Source: CAVSRC01 sp963781775 (GTDB taxonomy: Bacteria > Pseudomonadota > Alphaproteobacteria > Rhizobiales > Kaistiaceae). Taken from it: a stretch of 64,000 nt of DNA. A program made the translations under genes and the position numbers. The stretch covers positions 1 through 64,000 of the forward strand of contig CAWAHE010000019.1 of assembly GCA_963781775.1 (NCBI GenBank), read 5' to 3'. Below, in pieces: positions 7,983-16,312 of this stretch (position 1 is its first letter; each line of letters begins with the position of its first letter). Below the pieces are notes generated by a model. That model was not told the origin of the DNA. It did no database searches and saw only the letters and a list, made by a program, of their open reading frames with translations.

Positions 7983-9386
7983 TCACGCCCTCCCTTGGGA
8001 AACCGCGGCGACGGCTGATGGCGGCCTCGTTACGGCCCTTCGACTGATAACCGTCGCCAGGATGTTCCAGGCGAACACCACGAAACTGATGACGACAAGC
8101 GCGCCACCGATGGCGCGAAGCGCCATGAACGGTCGCAGACCTGGCAAGACACTCCACACCGGCAGGCCTTGATGCACCCAGGCCGTTCCCTGGACCAGTC
8201 CGGTCAGCAGGAAGCCACCGAAGAACAGCGAGAATCCGATCAGGTACAGGGTGTATTGGACGTCGGCCAGCGTACGGCTGTAGATGTGACAGTTGAGGAT
8301 GCGCGGTATGATAAAATAGACGCCGCCCACGACGACGGAGGCTGCGAAGAGGAGGAGTCCCAGATGCGCGTGCCCTGGCACATACTGGGTAAAGTGGGTC
8401 AGTTCGTTGACGGCACGGAAGGCCTCGTGCGTCCCCTGGAACGACGTGAGGATGTAGGCAGCCCAACCTGTGAGCGTGAAGCGCAATGGAATGCTCGAGA
8501 AAAAGCGATTCCAGTTGCCGCGCATGGTGAGGTAAATGTTCATCATGAATGCGATGACTGGCAAAAGCATACCGATACTGTCGGCAATTGCGATTGTTTT
8601 GAGCCAGTAGGGAATCGGCGCCCAGAGCAGGTGATGCGCGCCTACGCCCGTGTAGAAAAAGGCGATGCCCCAGAAGGCGAATAACGACAGCGCATGACTG
8701 TAAAGGGGCGTGTTCGTCTCTTTCGGCACAATGTAATAGACGACCGGCAGGAGACCGGTCGTGAACCACAGGCCAAGAACGTTGTGGCCGTAGAACCAGC
8801 CAATGATGGAATCGTTGATTCCCGTCAGCGCGCCGGTGGGCGGGTTCCACATGACGTTGCCGATGAAATACAGCATCGGCATCCAGATCACGGTACCGCT
8901 GATATACCACAGCGACACGTAGAGCTTCGGTTCGACGCGATGGGCGACCGTCATGTAGATGTTGACGAGGTTGAGGATGAGAACCACGACCACGGCGACA
9001 TCGACGACCCACACTAGCTCTGCATATTCCCGGCTCTGCGTATAACCGTTGAGGAGCCCAATGATCCCGATCAGCAGCGCGAGATTCCAAAGCACGACGC
9101 ACAGATTGCCGAGCGCTTCGCTCCACAGCTGCCGTCCGGTCAGCCGGGGCACGATGTAAAGCCAGATGCCCATCATGCCGCCCGACAGAAAGGCGAACAT
9201 CACGGTATTGGTGTGCGCTTGTCTGAGCCGGCCGAAGACCAGCCAGGAAACGCCGCGGAAAAGATCGGGAAAAACGAACTCGAGGGCGAGAACCAAACCC
9301 ATACTCACGCCAACGATCAGCCAGATCGTGGCTGCCAGCATGAAGTTCATGCTGGCGCTGTTTAGCCGGGTGAACACTGACCCCAC
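7983..9386 (-). CDS. ccoN: cbb3-type cytochrome oxidase catalytic subunit CcoN (divergent)
   Basis: 467 aa, about 12 transmembrane helices, heme-copper oxidase subunit I of the C family. Visible ligands are H58 (low-spin heme), H201 in YGHN, and H251/H252 in GAHHLLW (CuB), and H339/H341 in GHAHLG (hemes). Y245, six residues before the HH pair, fits the cbb3 cross-linked tyrosine and argues for oxygen reduction rather than NO reduction. The acidic residue of the usual STFEG segment appears as Gln (SFQGT, Q317). The start is GTG at 9386, with internal ATGs as alternatives. First gene of the operon; the terminal enzyme of microaerobic respiration. Confidence 0.9.
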   Translation of the reverse strand: MGSVFTRLNSASMNFMLAATIWLIVGVSMGLVLALEFVFPDLFRGVSWLVFGRLRQAHTNTVMFAFLSGGMMGIWLYIVPRLTGRQLWSEALGNLCVVLWNLALLIGIIGLLNGYTQSREYAELVWVVDVAVVVVLILNLVNIYMTVAHRVEPKLYVSLWYISGTVIWMPMLYFIGNVMWNPPTGALTGINDSIIGWFYGHNVLGLWFTTGLLPVVYYIVPKETNTPLYSHALSLFAFWGIAFFYTGVGAHHLLWAPIPYWLKTIAIADSIGMLLPVIAFMMNIYLTMRGNWNRFFSSIPLRFTLTGWAAYILTSFQGTHEAFRAVNELTHFTQYVPGHAHLGLLLFAASVVVGGVYFIIPRILNCHIYSRTLADVQYTLYLIGFSLFFGGFLLTGLVQGTAWVHQGLPVWSVLPGLRPFMALRAIGGALVVISFVVFAWNILATVISRRAVTRPPSAVAAVSQGRA

Positions 9387-9909
9387 TCCCCAATGGGTTC
9401 AAAGCGCACGGCCAGCGTAACACATCCGTCAGCTTTGAGCGATATCGCGTCTTTTTGTCGCGATTCCTGATCCCCAAACGACGGGCTCACGCTGGGCGAG
9501 AGCGGGGCGGGTTGATGGACGGAGTCGTGTCCACCCGATCGTCGAGTCGGCACGAGCGTGCCGAAGTAGCGCCTCCGCCGAATTCAGCCGCGACGGACAA
9601 GGGGGCCGCCATGAGGGCGCCCGGAGTCGCGCTTGGCGAGCCCAACCAGCCTTTTCATCAAAATCCAGGAACCCATCCATTTCCCTGGAGAATGTTGGGG
9701 CCCAGTTTCTCTCCCTTCTGCGAGATTGGTCGCCGAAGCTGCGTGAACCGGAACGGAGCCAGCTCGGATCCATGATGTGGACCTGCCCATTCAGGGGGCC
9801 CATCGTGAAACCCAACGTTTCGCCAATAATATCAGTGTGCCGGTGGAGTTTCAGAGAGGGCAATTCGGCCCGAATCGCGCCGTTTCTCGCCATCTTCTGG
9901 CCTCGGCAA
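9387..9909. other. Intergenic stretch between ccoN and the tRNA fragment
   Basis: Apart from the weak box at 9435-9448 and the presumed ccoN promoter, I see no supported gene. Short frames exist on both strands but lack ribosome binding sites and recognisable motifs. The T-arm and anticodon arm of the tRNA fragment start directly after it with no D-arm, so the sequence left of about 9910 is joined abruptly to the tRNA half. Confidence 0.5.
9435..9448. promoter_or_regulatory. Weak FNR/FixK-like box upstream of ccoN
   Basis: TTGAGCGATATCGC lies about 50 bases upstream of the ccoN start. Against TTGAT-N4-ATCAA it matches 4 of 5 bases in the left half and 3 of 5 in the right. Oxygen control is expected for cbb3 genes, but the match alone is marginal. 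Confidence 0.25.
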
Positions 9910-9958
9910 ATCGCTCATAACGATCTGGTTGCAGGTTCGAGTCCTGCCGGGCCCACCA
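9910..9958 (+). other. 3' half of a tRNA gene (anticodon CAT), probable attachment site remnant
   Basis: The sequence folds as the 3' part of a tRNA: anticodon loop CTCATAA (9914-9920, anticodon CAT) with four of five stem pairs, variable bases, T-arm GCAGG-TTCGAGT-CCTGC (9931-9947), acceptor 3' strand CGGGCCC (9948-9954), discriminator A and CCA (9956-9958). There is no D-arm or 5' acceptor strand upstream. A 3' tRNA half with its CCA kept is the classic product of integration into a tRNA gene, so this is probably an att duplicate and not a working tRNA. By geometry the intact tRNA and the inserted element would lie to the left. Confidence 0.7.
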
Positions 9959-10253
9959 CACGCTTCAACGCGTTCGTCGCTGTCTGCTGGTACCGGCGGC
10001 GCCCGCTGTATCTCGACCGCGCCTGCCGCATCGCGGACGTGCCCGCGCGCCAGATGGCGAGCCGCATCGGCGGCTTCGTTTGGGAGAACTACGACACCGC
10101 CTGGCAGGCCGACTGGGAGTGCCGGGCGCGCGACAAGGCGAGCATCGAGTCGTCCAGCGGCGCGGCTGATGGGCAGCGCACGGCCGGCTTTTTCGAGTGC
10201 AAATGGCGCGTGGGCGATTCCGCGACCGGCGTCAGTCGCATTCGAACGTGCGT
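9959..10253. other. Unassigned stretch right of the tRNA fragment
   Basis: A plus-strand frame here is open (WYRRRPLYLDRACRIAD and onward to 10253) and could be a fragment of a former coding gene, but it has no start or ribosome binding site of its own and no family I recognise. The opposite frame that reads through the tRNA half (GRTRTCNQ) is a well-known false translation of tRNA antisense sequence. Confidence 0.35.
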
Positions 10254-11444
10254 TCACCCGCGTTGCGAGCCATCTCCGAAACCCTCAACGACGGCTGCGC
10301 GCAGCACATCCATGTTCATCGCTATGCCGAGCCCCGGCTCGCCGGTGAGCTTCAGTCTGCCGCCCGAATTGTCCAGCGGCTTGTCGATGAACTTGTTGTA
10401 TTTGCTGAGGTCCCAGCGGCTGGTCTCGACCCGATAGAAATTCGGCACCGTCATCATGACATGGGCGCCGGCCACGACGTTGATCGGGCCGCTGGCGTCA
10501 TGGGGCGAGACCGGCACGTAGTAGGCCTCCGCCAACGTGGATATCTTCTTCAACTCGGATATGCCGCCGGTCCAGGTCACGTCCGGCATGATGTACTCCG
10601 CCAGCCGGTTTTCCAGAATGGGGATGAACTCCCAGCGCGTGTGCAGCCGCTCTCCGACCGTGATCGCGGCGCTGACTCGTTCGCGAACCTGGCGAAGTGC
10701 ATGGTAGCTCTCGACCGGCACCGGTTCCTCGAACCAGTCGATGTTGCCCGCCTCTTCGAGCGAGCGGCAGAGCCTGATCGCCGTCGGCACGTCGAAGCGT
10801 CCATGTGCATCGATGAGAATCTCGACCTCCGCGCCCGCGGTCTCGCGGATTAGGGCGGTGAGCTCGGCGCCCTGCCGCTCGCCCTTCTTGCTGAGTTCAC
10901 CATCGAGGTAGCCGTGTCGGTGGCCCACCTGACCTTCGTAGTGGGGGAAGGGGTCGAACTTGATTCCGGTGTGTCCGGAATCGACGATCGCGCGAATTTC
11001 CTTGACGACTCCGGCCTTGTTCACCTCGCCGTCCGCATCGGTGAAATTGCGCTGGTCGGGATGGGTGTAGAGCAGGATGTCGTCGCGAATGGCTCCGCCG
11101 AGGAGTTCGTAAATTGGCAGATCAAGGGTCTTGCCGCGAATGTCCCAGAGGGCGATGTCGATGCCGCTGACGGCCTGCGATGTGGCGCCACGGCTTCCCA
11201 TGTAGGTGAACGAGCGGAATATCTTGTGCCAGATCAGTTCAATCCGCGACGGGTCGTCGCCGACCAGAATGTCGTTGAGTTGGCGCACGACGGCCGAGAT
11301 GGCGCGGTTGGCGACCTTGGTCGTCGTGGTGATTTCGCCCCAACCGCTGATGCCTGCGTCCGTCCGCACTTCGATAAACAGGTACTCGCCCCATGAACTC
11401 GAATCGACATTGACCAGCCATGGGATGATTTTCGTTATCTTCAA
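10254..11444 (-). CDS. Enolase-superfamily sugar acid dehydratase (mandelate racemase/galactonate dehydratase-like)
   Basis: 396 aa, starting at TTG 11444 (MKITKI...), chosen because GGGAGG lies five bases ahead; the frame is open further upstream but would add about 37 aa without a site. Mg2+ ligands are Asp212 (in DAHGRF), Glu239 (WFEEP) and Glu265 (GERLHTRW); His214 next to the first ligand and His315 (PHDASGP) are the likely acid/base pair, as in the DgoD/acid-sugar dehydratase type. Expected to dehydrate an aldonate or aldarate to a 2-keto-3-deoxy acid. It shares an upstream promoter box with the dipeptide-type transporter operon at 12.5 kb, so both belong to one regulon. Confidence 0.85.
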   Translation of the reverse strand: MKITKIIPWLVNVDSSSWGEYLFIEVRTDAGISGWGEITTTTKVANRAISAVVRQLNDILVGDDPSRIELIWHKIFRSFTYMGSRGATSQAVSGIDIALWDIRGKTLDLPIYELLGGAIRDDILLYTHPDQRNFTDADGEVNKAGVVKEIRAIVDSGHTGIKFDPFPHYEGQVGHRHGYLDGELSKKGERQGAELTALIRETAGAEVEILIDAHGRFDVPTAIRLCRSLEEAGNIDWFEEPVPVESYHALRQVRERVSAAITVGERLHTRWEFIPILENRLAEYIMPDVTWTGGISELKKISTLAEAYYVPVSPHDASGPINVVAGAHVMMTVPNFYRVETSRWDLSKYNKFIDKPLDNSGGRLKLTGEPGLGIAMNMDVLRAAVVEGFGDGSQRG

Positions 11445-11574
11445 AATTGCCTCCCGCAGATTCGCTATTTCTTCGATTTTCGCTGTTGCCAAAGCGGGAC
11501 CGGGCGCTCGGTAAAAGTCGGACGATCCTGCCGCCGGGGAGCGGACCCCGGCCAAGGCATCAAATTGCGCGAGA

Positions 11575-11602
11575 ATATATTATCTGTCAATTATCGCATA
11601 TG
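11575..11602 (-). promoter_or_regulatory. Shared regulon box upstream of the dehydratase
   Basis: Read on the minus strand, this is CATATG-N6-TTGACAGATAATATAT, about 130 bases before the TTG start of the dehydratase at 11444. The same arrangement occurs at 12483-12510 before the transporter operon. TTGACA suits a -35 element, and the conserved flanks suggest an operator for the GntR regulator encoded between the two copies. The match is read directly; the binding protein is inferred. Confidence 0.6.
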
Positions 11603-11618
11603 AAACGCCGTGGGCGTT

Positions 11619-12404
11619 TTACGGCGCCGGGGCGCGCTCGGCCACCATGCCAGGCCCTTTGCCAATGGCCTCGGCCCGACGCGCCGCCACGATCCGTTCA
11701 ACCAGGTGCAGGCCGGCATTCCGGACATGCTGGGTCAGGATCGCGGTCGCCGCGTCTTCGTTCTGCTCGCGGATCATTTCGATGAGCGCCCAGTGTTCCC
11801 GGCATACCTGAAGGACGCGGGAGCGCGACATCGGAAAGCGCTGCGCCAGGGTGTGAAGCAGGTCGTTATGGCGCCGCGCAATGGCCAGCGCCTCGTCATT
11901 GTAGTGATTGTCGTAGCAGATCGAGTGGAAGCGGCGATTGTGGCCGCGCCATTCCTGCGGTCCCTCGTGCTCGGCGCTCTCGTCGTAGCCGCGCTGGGCA
12001 TCTTCCAGGGCCGCCAGTTGCTCGTCGGTCCGATGTCGCACAAACCAGCGGATCAGGTAGGGTTCGATCAGAGCGCGGATCTCGTGAATGTTGCGCAGGA
12101 ACGCTTCGTCGATCTGCCTGACGCGGGCGCCACGGTTGGGCGTAAAGATGACGACGCCTTCGCCCTGAAGCTGCTGGAGCGCCTCGCGCACCGGAATGGC
12201 GCTGCTCTCATAGTGCGCCGCAAGCTCGCTGATCTTCAGGCGTGAGCCGGAGGCGAGGCGACCCTCGACGATGTCCGCGCGGATCAGGTCGCGCAAACGA
12301 TTGTAACTCGTCTGCGCGGACGCCCCGGTCACTGCCTCTTTCGTGGAAACATCCATGTCTTGTCTTGGTCGCATTTCGGGCAGCCCCCTGCCAGTGGTTG
12401 TCAT
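11619..12404 (-). CDS. GntR-family transcriptional regulator (FadR/FCD subfamily)
   Basis: Up to 261 aa. The N-terminal winged helix (about 33-98) contains SGSRLKISELAAHY and SSAIPVREALQQLQGEG, the GntR recognition pattern, and the C-terminal all-helical FCD domain has the metal-binding His cluster (RFHSICYDNHY and TQHVRNAGLH). The start could be ATG at 12404 or the ATG ten codons later, which has a GGGGG tract upstream. It lies between the two copies of a shared 28-base element and is likely to be the local regulator of the dehydratase and the dipeptide-type importer, with a sugar acid or its product as effector. Confidence 0.88.
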   Translation of the reverse strand: MTTTGRGLPEMRPRQDMDVSTKEAVTGASAQTSYNRLRDLIRADIVEGRLASGSRLKISELAAHYESSAIPVREALQQLQGEGVVIFTPNRGARVRQIDEAFLRNIHEIRALIEPYLIRWFVRHRTDEQLAALEDAQRGYDESAEHEGPQEWRGHNRRFHSICYDNHYNDEALAIARRHNDLLHTLAQRFPMSRSRVLQVCREHWALIEMIREQNEDAATAILTQHVRNAGLHLVERIVAARRAEAIGKGPGMVAERAPAP

Positions 12405-12482
12405 AATAGCCTAGGCGCGAAAAAAAGAACTGCCTCCCATCCGGCGAACACGTGGTTCCCGCGATTTTCGGGAACGCCAAAG

Positions 12483-12510
12483 CATATGTACCCGTTGACA
12501 GATAATATAT
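12483..12510 (+). promoter_or_regulatory. Shared regulon box upstream of the dipeptide-type importer
   Basis: CATATG-N6-TTGACAGATAATATAT, about 53 bases before the binding-protein start at 12563. The same spaced motif is present in opposite orientation at 11575-11602. The element probably combines a -35 region with an operator. Confidence 0.6.
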
Positions 12511-12562
12511 GAAATGCAATTTTCCATATTCGATAAAAGCCTAAAATGGGAGGAAGTAAGGC

Positions 12563-14323
12563 ATGTTCAAAGGGAAACGATGGCCTCGTCGCGCCGCGTA
12601 TGCACTTGCGGTCGCTGCCGTTTTTGGCACAGGCATGCTCGCGGCGGCGCAGGCCGAAGAGATCGCGCGCGAGGACACATTCATCGCGACCGGCCAGACA
12701 TCGGCTGGCTCGCCGACTTTCGGGCAATACAACGACTTCAATCCGTTTCGCCCGGGGCTGGAAGTGCGTTCGAGCATCTCGCACGTCCTCGAGGCGCTGT
12801 ACTATTACGATGTGCTCGAAGACAAGATGATCCCGTGGTTGGCCACGAGCTACGAGTACAACGACACCTACAATTCCGTGACGGTGCATCTGCGCGACGG
12901 TGTCACCTGGAACGACGGCGTGCCGTTCACGGCCGACGACGTCGCCTACACCATCGACATGCTTCGCAAGAATGGCGAAGGCAAGAAAGACATGAATCTC
13001 GGCGTTGCGCTCGATCGTGACGTCAAGGAAGTCGTCAAGATCGACGACCACACTCTGCGGATCGATCTCTCCGGACCAAACCCGCGTTGGTTCTTCACGT
13101 TCCTGACCGTGCGGTTCACCGAGGGCATGTACATCGTGCCCAAGCACATCTACGACACCGTCGATCCGAATGATCTCGGTTCGTTCACTGGCCTCGGCAA
13201 GCCGGGCTGGCCGGTCGGCACGGGCGCTTTCAAGGTCGCGGAGATGACGCCGGAGCGCATCATCCTCGATCGTCGTGACGACTGGTGGGGCGCAAAGACC
13301 GGCTTCCATCGGCTGCCTGCGATGAAACGGGTGATCTTCGTTCCATTCACCACCCACGAGCAGGCGGCCCAGCTTCTCACCAATGGAGATGTCGATACCA
13401 TTCTTGAGGCTACTGTGCCGGTGATGAAGCAGTTGCTCGCCAAGGACAACATCACGACCTTCTCGGGCAAGAAGCCACCCTACGGCAACATCGACTGGTG
13501 GCCGACCGCGCTGTTCTTCCAGTTCCTCGATCCGCAATGGCAGGACGTCCGCGTCCGCAAGGCGGTTGGTCTCTACATCAACCAGCAGCAGGCGGTGGAC
13601 TATGCGTATGACGGCGCCGCCGAGGTTACCGGTCTGCCCTATCCCAAGTACGCTGCGCTGTTGCCGTACTTCGACGACATGCAGCCGGTGATCAAGAAGG
13701 ATCGCTTCCTGGAATACGATCCGAAGGCGGCCGACGCACTGATGACGGAGGCCGGCGCAGTAAAGGATGCACAGGGTATCTGGACGCTGAACGGCAAGGA
13801 GATGGGTGGAGATCTCTATTTCACCAACTCGCTCAACCAGATTGGACCGGTGATCGCGGAGCAACTCCGTCGTGCTGGCTTCAAGGTCGCGCCGAGCACA
13901 CGTCCGGGCTACCGCAACACCGTGTTCCACGGTGAGGCAACCTGGTGGCTGTGGGGCAACGGAGCGTCTGTCAACGATCCGTTCCACACGCTGCGCCTCT
14001 ACCACGAGCGTTGGGCAACCCCGCGCGGAGAGGAGGCGTTGTGGCCGACGCGTTGGAAGAATGACGAGTACAGCAATCTCGTGGACCAGATCGAGAAGCT
14101 TCCGCCGGCCGATCCGAAGGTGCGTGGCCTGGTCGATCAGGCGCTGACGATCATGCTCGATGATCAGGTCATCGTCCCGATCTCGCAGTTCTACCACCGC
14201 ATCCCGTTCAACACGACGTATTGGACGCATTTCCCGACCGAGAACGACGCGTACATCACGCCCACGTTCTGGCATTACACGGGTTATTTGATGCTGCTGA
14301 ACATGGAAAAGGCGAAGAAGTAA
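12563..14323 (+). CDS. ABC transporter substrate-binding protein, family 5 (dipeptide/oligosaccharide type)
   Basis: 586 aa with a clear Sec signal peptide (KRWPRRAAYALAVAAV... cut after AQA, about residue 31). The mature protein has the family 5 layout: LRDGVTWNDGVPFTADDV (about 112-130), RIILDRRDDWWG, and a large C-terminal lobe. ATG at 12563 follows GGGAGGA. Family 5 members bind peptides, nickel or oligosaccharides; next to a dehydratase, a uronate dehydrogenase-like gene and a lactonase, a sugar-acid-containing oligosaccharide is the better guess. First gene of an operon that runs to about 21.2 kb. Confidence 0.88.
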   Translation: MFKGKRWPRRAAYALAVAAVFGTGMLAAAQAEEIAREDTFIATGQTSAGSPTFGQYNDFNPFRPGLEVRSSISHVLEALYYYDVLEDKMIPWLATSYEYNDTYNSVTVHLRDGVTWNDGVPFTADDVAYTIDMLRKNGEGKKDMNLGVALDRDVKEVVKIDDHTLRIDLSGPNPRWFFTFLTVRFTEGMYIVPKHIYDTVDPNDLGSFTGLGKPGWPVGTGAFKVAEMTPERIILDRRDDWWGAKTGFHRLPAMKRVIFVPFTTHEQAAQLLTNGDVDTILEATVPVMKQLLAKDNITTFSGKKPPYGNIDWWPTALFFQFLDPQWQDVRVRKAVGLYINQQQAVDYAYDGAAEVTGLPYPKYAALLPYFDDMQPVIKKDRFLEYDPKAADALMTEAGAVKDAQGIWTLNGKEMGGDLYFTNSLNQIGPVIAEQLRRAGFKVAPSTRPGYRNTVFHGEATWWLWGNGASVNDPFHTLRLYHERWATPRGEEALWPTRWKNDEYSNLVDQIEKLPPADPKVRGLVDQALTIMLDDQVIVPISQFYHRIPFNTTYWTHFPTENDAYITPTFWHYTGYLMLLNMEKAKK

Positions 14324-14338
14324 GCTTCTTCTCTCCTG

Positions 14339-14378
14339 ACCGGCGGGTGCCTGGTGTCCGCACCATTCGCCCGCCGGT
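14339..14378 (+). terminator. Stem-loop after the binding-protein gene
   Basis: ACCGGCGGG (14339-14347) and CCCGCCGGT (14370-14378) form a perfect 9-bp stem followed by TT. Placed between the binding-protein gene and the permease genes, it may end part of the transcripts or protect the upstream mRNA so that more binding protein than permease is made. Confidence 0.6.
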
Positions 14379-14411
14379 TTGACATTCTCGCATCAGCGGT
14401 CGGGAATCGAG

Positions 14412-15419
14412 ATGACAATCGCCACTATCGCGAGGCGCTTGGGCCTGTTGCTCCTGGTCGTGTGGGTTGCAAGCACGATCAATTTCTTTGTCCCGCGGCT
14501 GGCGCCCAGAAATCCCATTGAAGACAAACTCCTCCAGATGCTCGAAAGCGGTGGAGCGTCGGTCGACATCAAGTCGCTGGTCGAGGCTTACAACGCCAAA
14601 TTCGGCCTCGATAAACCGCTTTTCGAGCAATACGTTTCCTATATACGCGACACGCTGAAGCTCGATCTTGGCTATTCGATCGCCTACTACCCGACTCGCG
14701 TCATCGATATCGTCGGGCACGCATTGCCCTGGACAATCGGGCTGCTTGCAACGACCACGCTGTTCGGCTTTCTGTTCGGCACTGTGCTGGGGGCGTTGAC
14801 CGTTTGGCGCGGCGCACCGGCGGTGTACAAGTACCTCGTGCCCTTCCTGATGATCTTCTCGGCCGTGCCTTTCTATCTGATCGGCCTGATCCTGATTTAT
14901 GTGTTCGCCTATCAGCTCAACTGGTTCCCGCTAAGTGGAGGAATGAGTATCGCCGGCGAGTCGACGCTAAGCTGGTCGTTGGTGGTCGACATCTTCTACC
15001 ATTCGCTGCTGCCGGCATTTTCGATCCTTCTCGCCACCCTCGGCGTCTGGGCGCTTTCCATGCGCGGTATGATGGTCACGGTGCAGGGCGAGGACTACAT
15101 GACGTTCGCCGATGCTCTCGGGCTGAAGAACCGGCGCCGCTTTCTGCAATACGGCGTTCGTAATGCGGTGCTGCCGCAGGTAACGCAGCTCGCGCTCTCG
15201 CTTGGCCATATCCTGTCGGGCTCGATCCTGGTCGAGCTCGTGTTCGGATACCCCGGAGTCGGGCAGCAGCTTTACCGCGCCGTCCAGCATCTCGACTATT
15301 TCGTCATCTATGGAATTGTCTTTCTCCTGATCTGCACGATCGCCGTCGCGATGCTGCTGATGGATCTCATCTACCCGCTGCTTGACCCGCGGGTGCGTCA
15401 CGCGCGAGCGAGCCGATGA
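14412..15419 (+). CDS. ABC transporter permease, DppB type
   Basis: 335 aa with six transmembrane segments: an N-terminal helix (RRLGLLLLVVWVAST), a periplasmic region, then the BPD_transp_1 core. The EAA-like loop reads DYMTFADALGLKNRRRFLQYGVRNAVLP, characteristic of DppB/OppB. ATG at 14412 has GGAATCGAG ahead; an earlier in-frame ATG at 14379 lies inside the stem-loop region and is less likely. It forms the importer's heterodimeric channel with the next gene, whose start overlaps this stop (ATGA). Confidence 0.9.
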   Translation: MTIATIARRLGLLLLVVWVASTINFFVPRLAPRNPIEDKLLQMLESGGASVDIKSLVEAYNAKFGLDKPLFEQYVSYIRDTLKLDLGYSIAYYPTRVIDIVGHALPWTIGLLATTTLFGFLFGTVLGALTVWRGAPAVYKYLVPFLMIFSAVPFYLIGLILIYVFAYQLNWFPLSGGMSIAGESTLSWSLVVDIFYHSLLPAFSILLATLGVWALSMRGMMVTVQGEDYMTFADALGLKNRRRFLQYGVRNAVLPQVTQLALSLGHILSGSILVELVFGYPGVGQQLYRAVQHLDYFVIYGIVFLLICTIAVAMLLMDLIYPLLDPRVRHARASR

Positions 15420-16312
15420 GCACCGTGGCCGCCACGGGCCCGGCAGTCGGCGCCCAACGTTCGCGCCTGGAATTGGGGCGCTACCTTCGACGCAATCCGA
15501 GCCTCGTGCTCGGTGGATCGATGGTGCTGCTGCTGCTGCTCTTCACCTTGGTCGGTCGCAATTTCGTGACGTGGGACCAGGCGTTCCCGCTGACTGGCCC
15601 GCGTTCCCATCCACCCTCAGCCGAGTGGTGGTTCGGCACCGACGCACAGGGGCGCGATCTATTCGCGGTGATGGTCTACGGCACGCTTCTCACGCTCAAG
15701 ATAGGCCTCATCGCAGGATTCCTGGGCCTGTTCATAGGCACCGTGGTCGCCTTCATCTCGGCCTATCAGGGCGGCTGGGTGGACACCGTGGTCCGCACGA
15801 TCGTCGATGTGTTCATCACGGTGCCGACATTGCTGGTTCTGGTCGTCGTCGCCTCCGCGATCCAAAGCAGCATGAGCACAACGATCATGGCAATCACCAT
15901 CGCGCTGCTCGCATGGCGTGAGCCGACGCGTCAGATCCGCGCTCAGGTTCTGGTCATGCGCGAGGCGCCCTATGTGCTGGTCGCCCGCCTCAACGGCGCC
16001 AGCCGGATGCGCATCGTCTTCCGGGAACTCATACCGAACCTGCTGCCATATCTTGGCGCGAGCCTGATCATGGCGGTCGCGCAGGCGGTTCTCGCCTCGA
16101 TCGGGTTGGAGGCTCTCGGGCTCGGTGCTCCGGCCGAGCCGACGCTCGGCATGACGATCTACTGGATGATGAACGAGTCGGCGTTCCTGCTCGGCCTCTG
16201 GTGGTGGATCCTGGAGCCGGTGACGGTGCTCGTCATCCTCTTCGTCGGTCTCTATCTCGTCACCACCGGCCTCGACGAACTCGCCAATCCGCGTCTGAGG
16301 CGCAACACATGA
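15416..16312 (+). CDS. ABC transporter permease, DppC type
   Basis: 298 aa. The N-terminal tail and first helix (LVLGGSMVLLLLLFTLVGR) are followed by the family motif FGTDAQGRDLFAVMVYGTLLT and an EAA loop (APYVLVARLNGASRMRIVFREL). It ends with four to five further helices. Its start overlaps the DppB stop by four bases (ATGA) and its stop overlaps the next ATG in the same way, so the four transport genes are translationally coupled. Confidence 0.9.
   Translation: MSTVAATGPAVGAQRSRLELGRYLRRNPSLVLGGSMVLLLLLFTLVGRNFVTWDQAFPLTGPRSHPPSAEWWFGTDAQGRDLFAVMVYGTLLTLKIGLIAGFLGLFIGTVVAFISAYQGGWVDTVVRTIVDVFITVPTLLVLVVVASAIQSSMSTTIMAITIALLAWREPTRQIRAQVLVMREAPYVLVARLNGASRMRIVFRELIPNLLPYLGASLIMAVAQAVLASIGLEALGLGAPAEPTLGMTIYWMMNESAFLLGLWWWILEPVTVLVILFVGLYLVTTGLDELANPRLRRNT

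Noticed and set aside
7983..9386. Nitric oxide reductase NorB
   Set aside because: The Tyr six residues before the HH pair and the adjacent CcoO-type subunit and CcoI favour a cbb3-type oxidase; NorB lacks this Tyr.
7975..9477. 500-codon minus frame in another phase over ccoN
   Set aside because: The ccoN frame has all heme and copper ligands and membrane helices; the alternative is Arg-rich without motifs.
9914..9958. Functional tRNA-Met or tRNA-Ile gene
   Set aside because: No D-arm or 5' acceptor strand within 100 bases upstream; only the 3' half is present.
9832..10257. Minus frame containing GRTRTCNQ through the tRNA half
   Set aside because: Translation of tRNA antisense sequence, a known annotation artefact.
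12401..14275. 624-codon minus frame over the family 5 binding-protein gene
   Set aside because: Antisense shadow of a signal-peptide-bearing, well-motifed plus-strand gene; no motif of its own.
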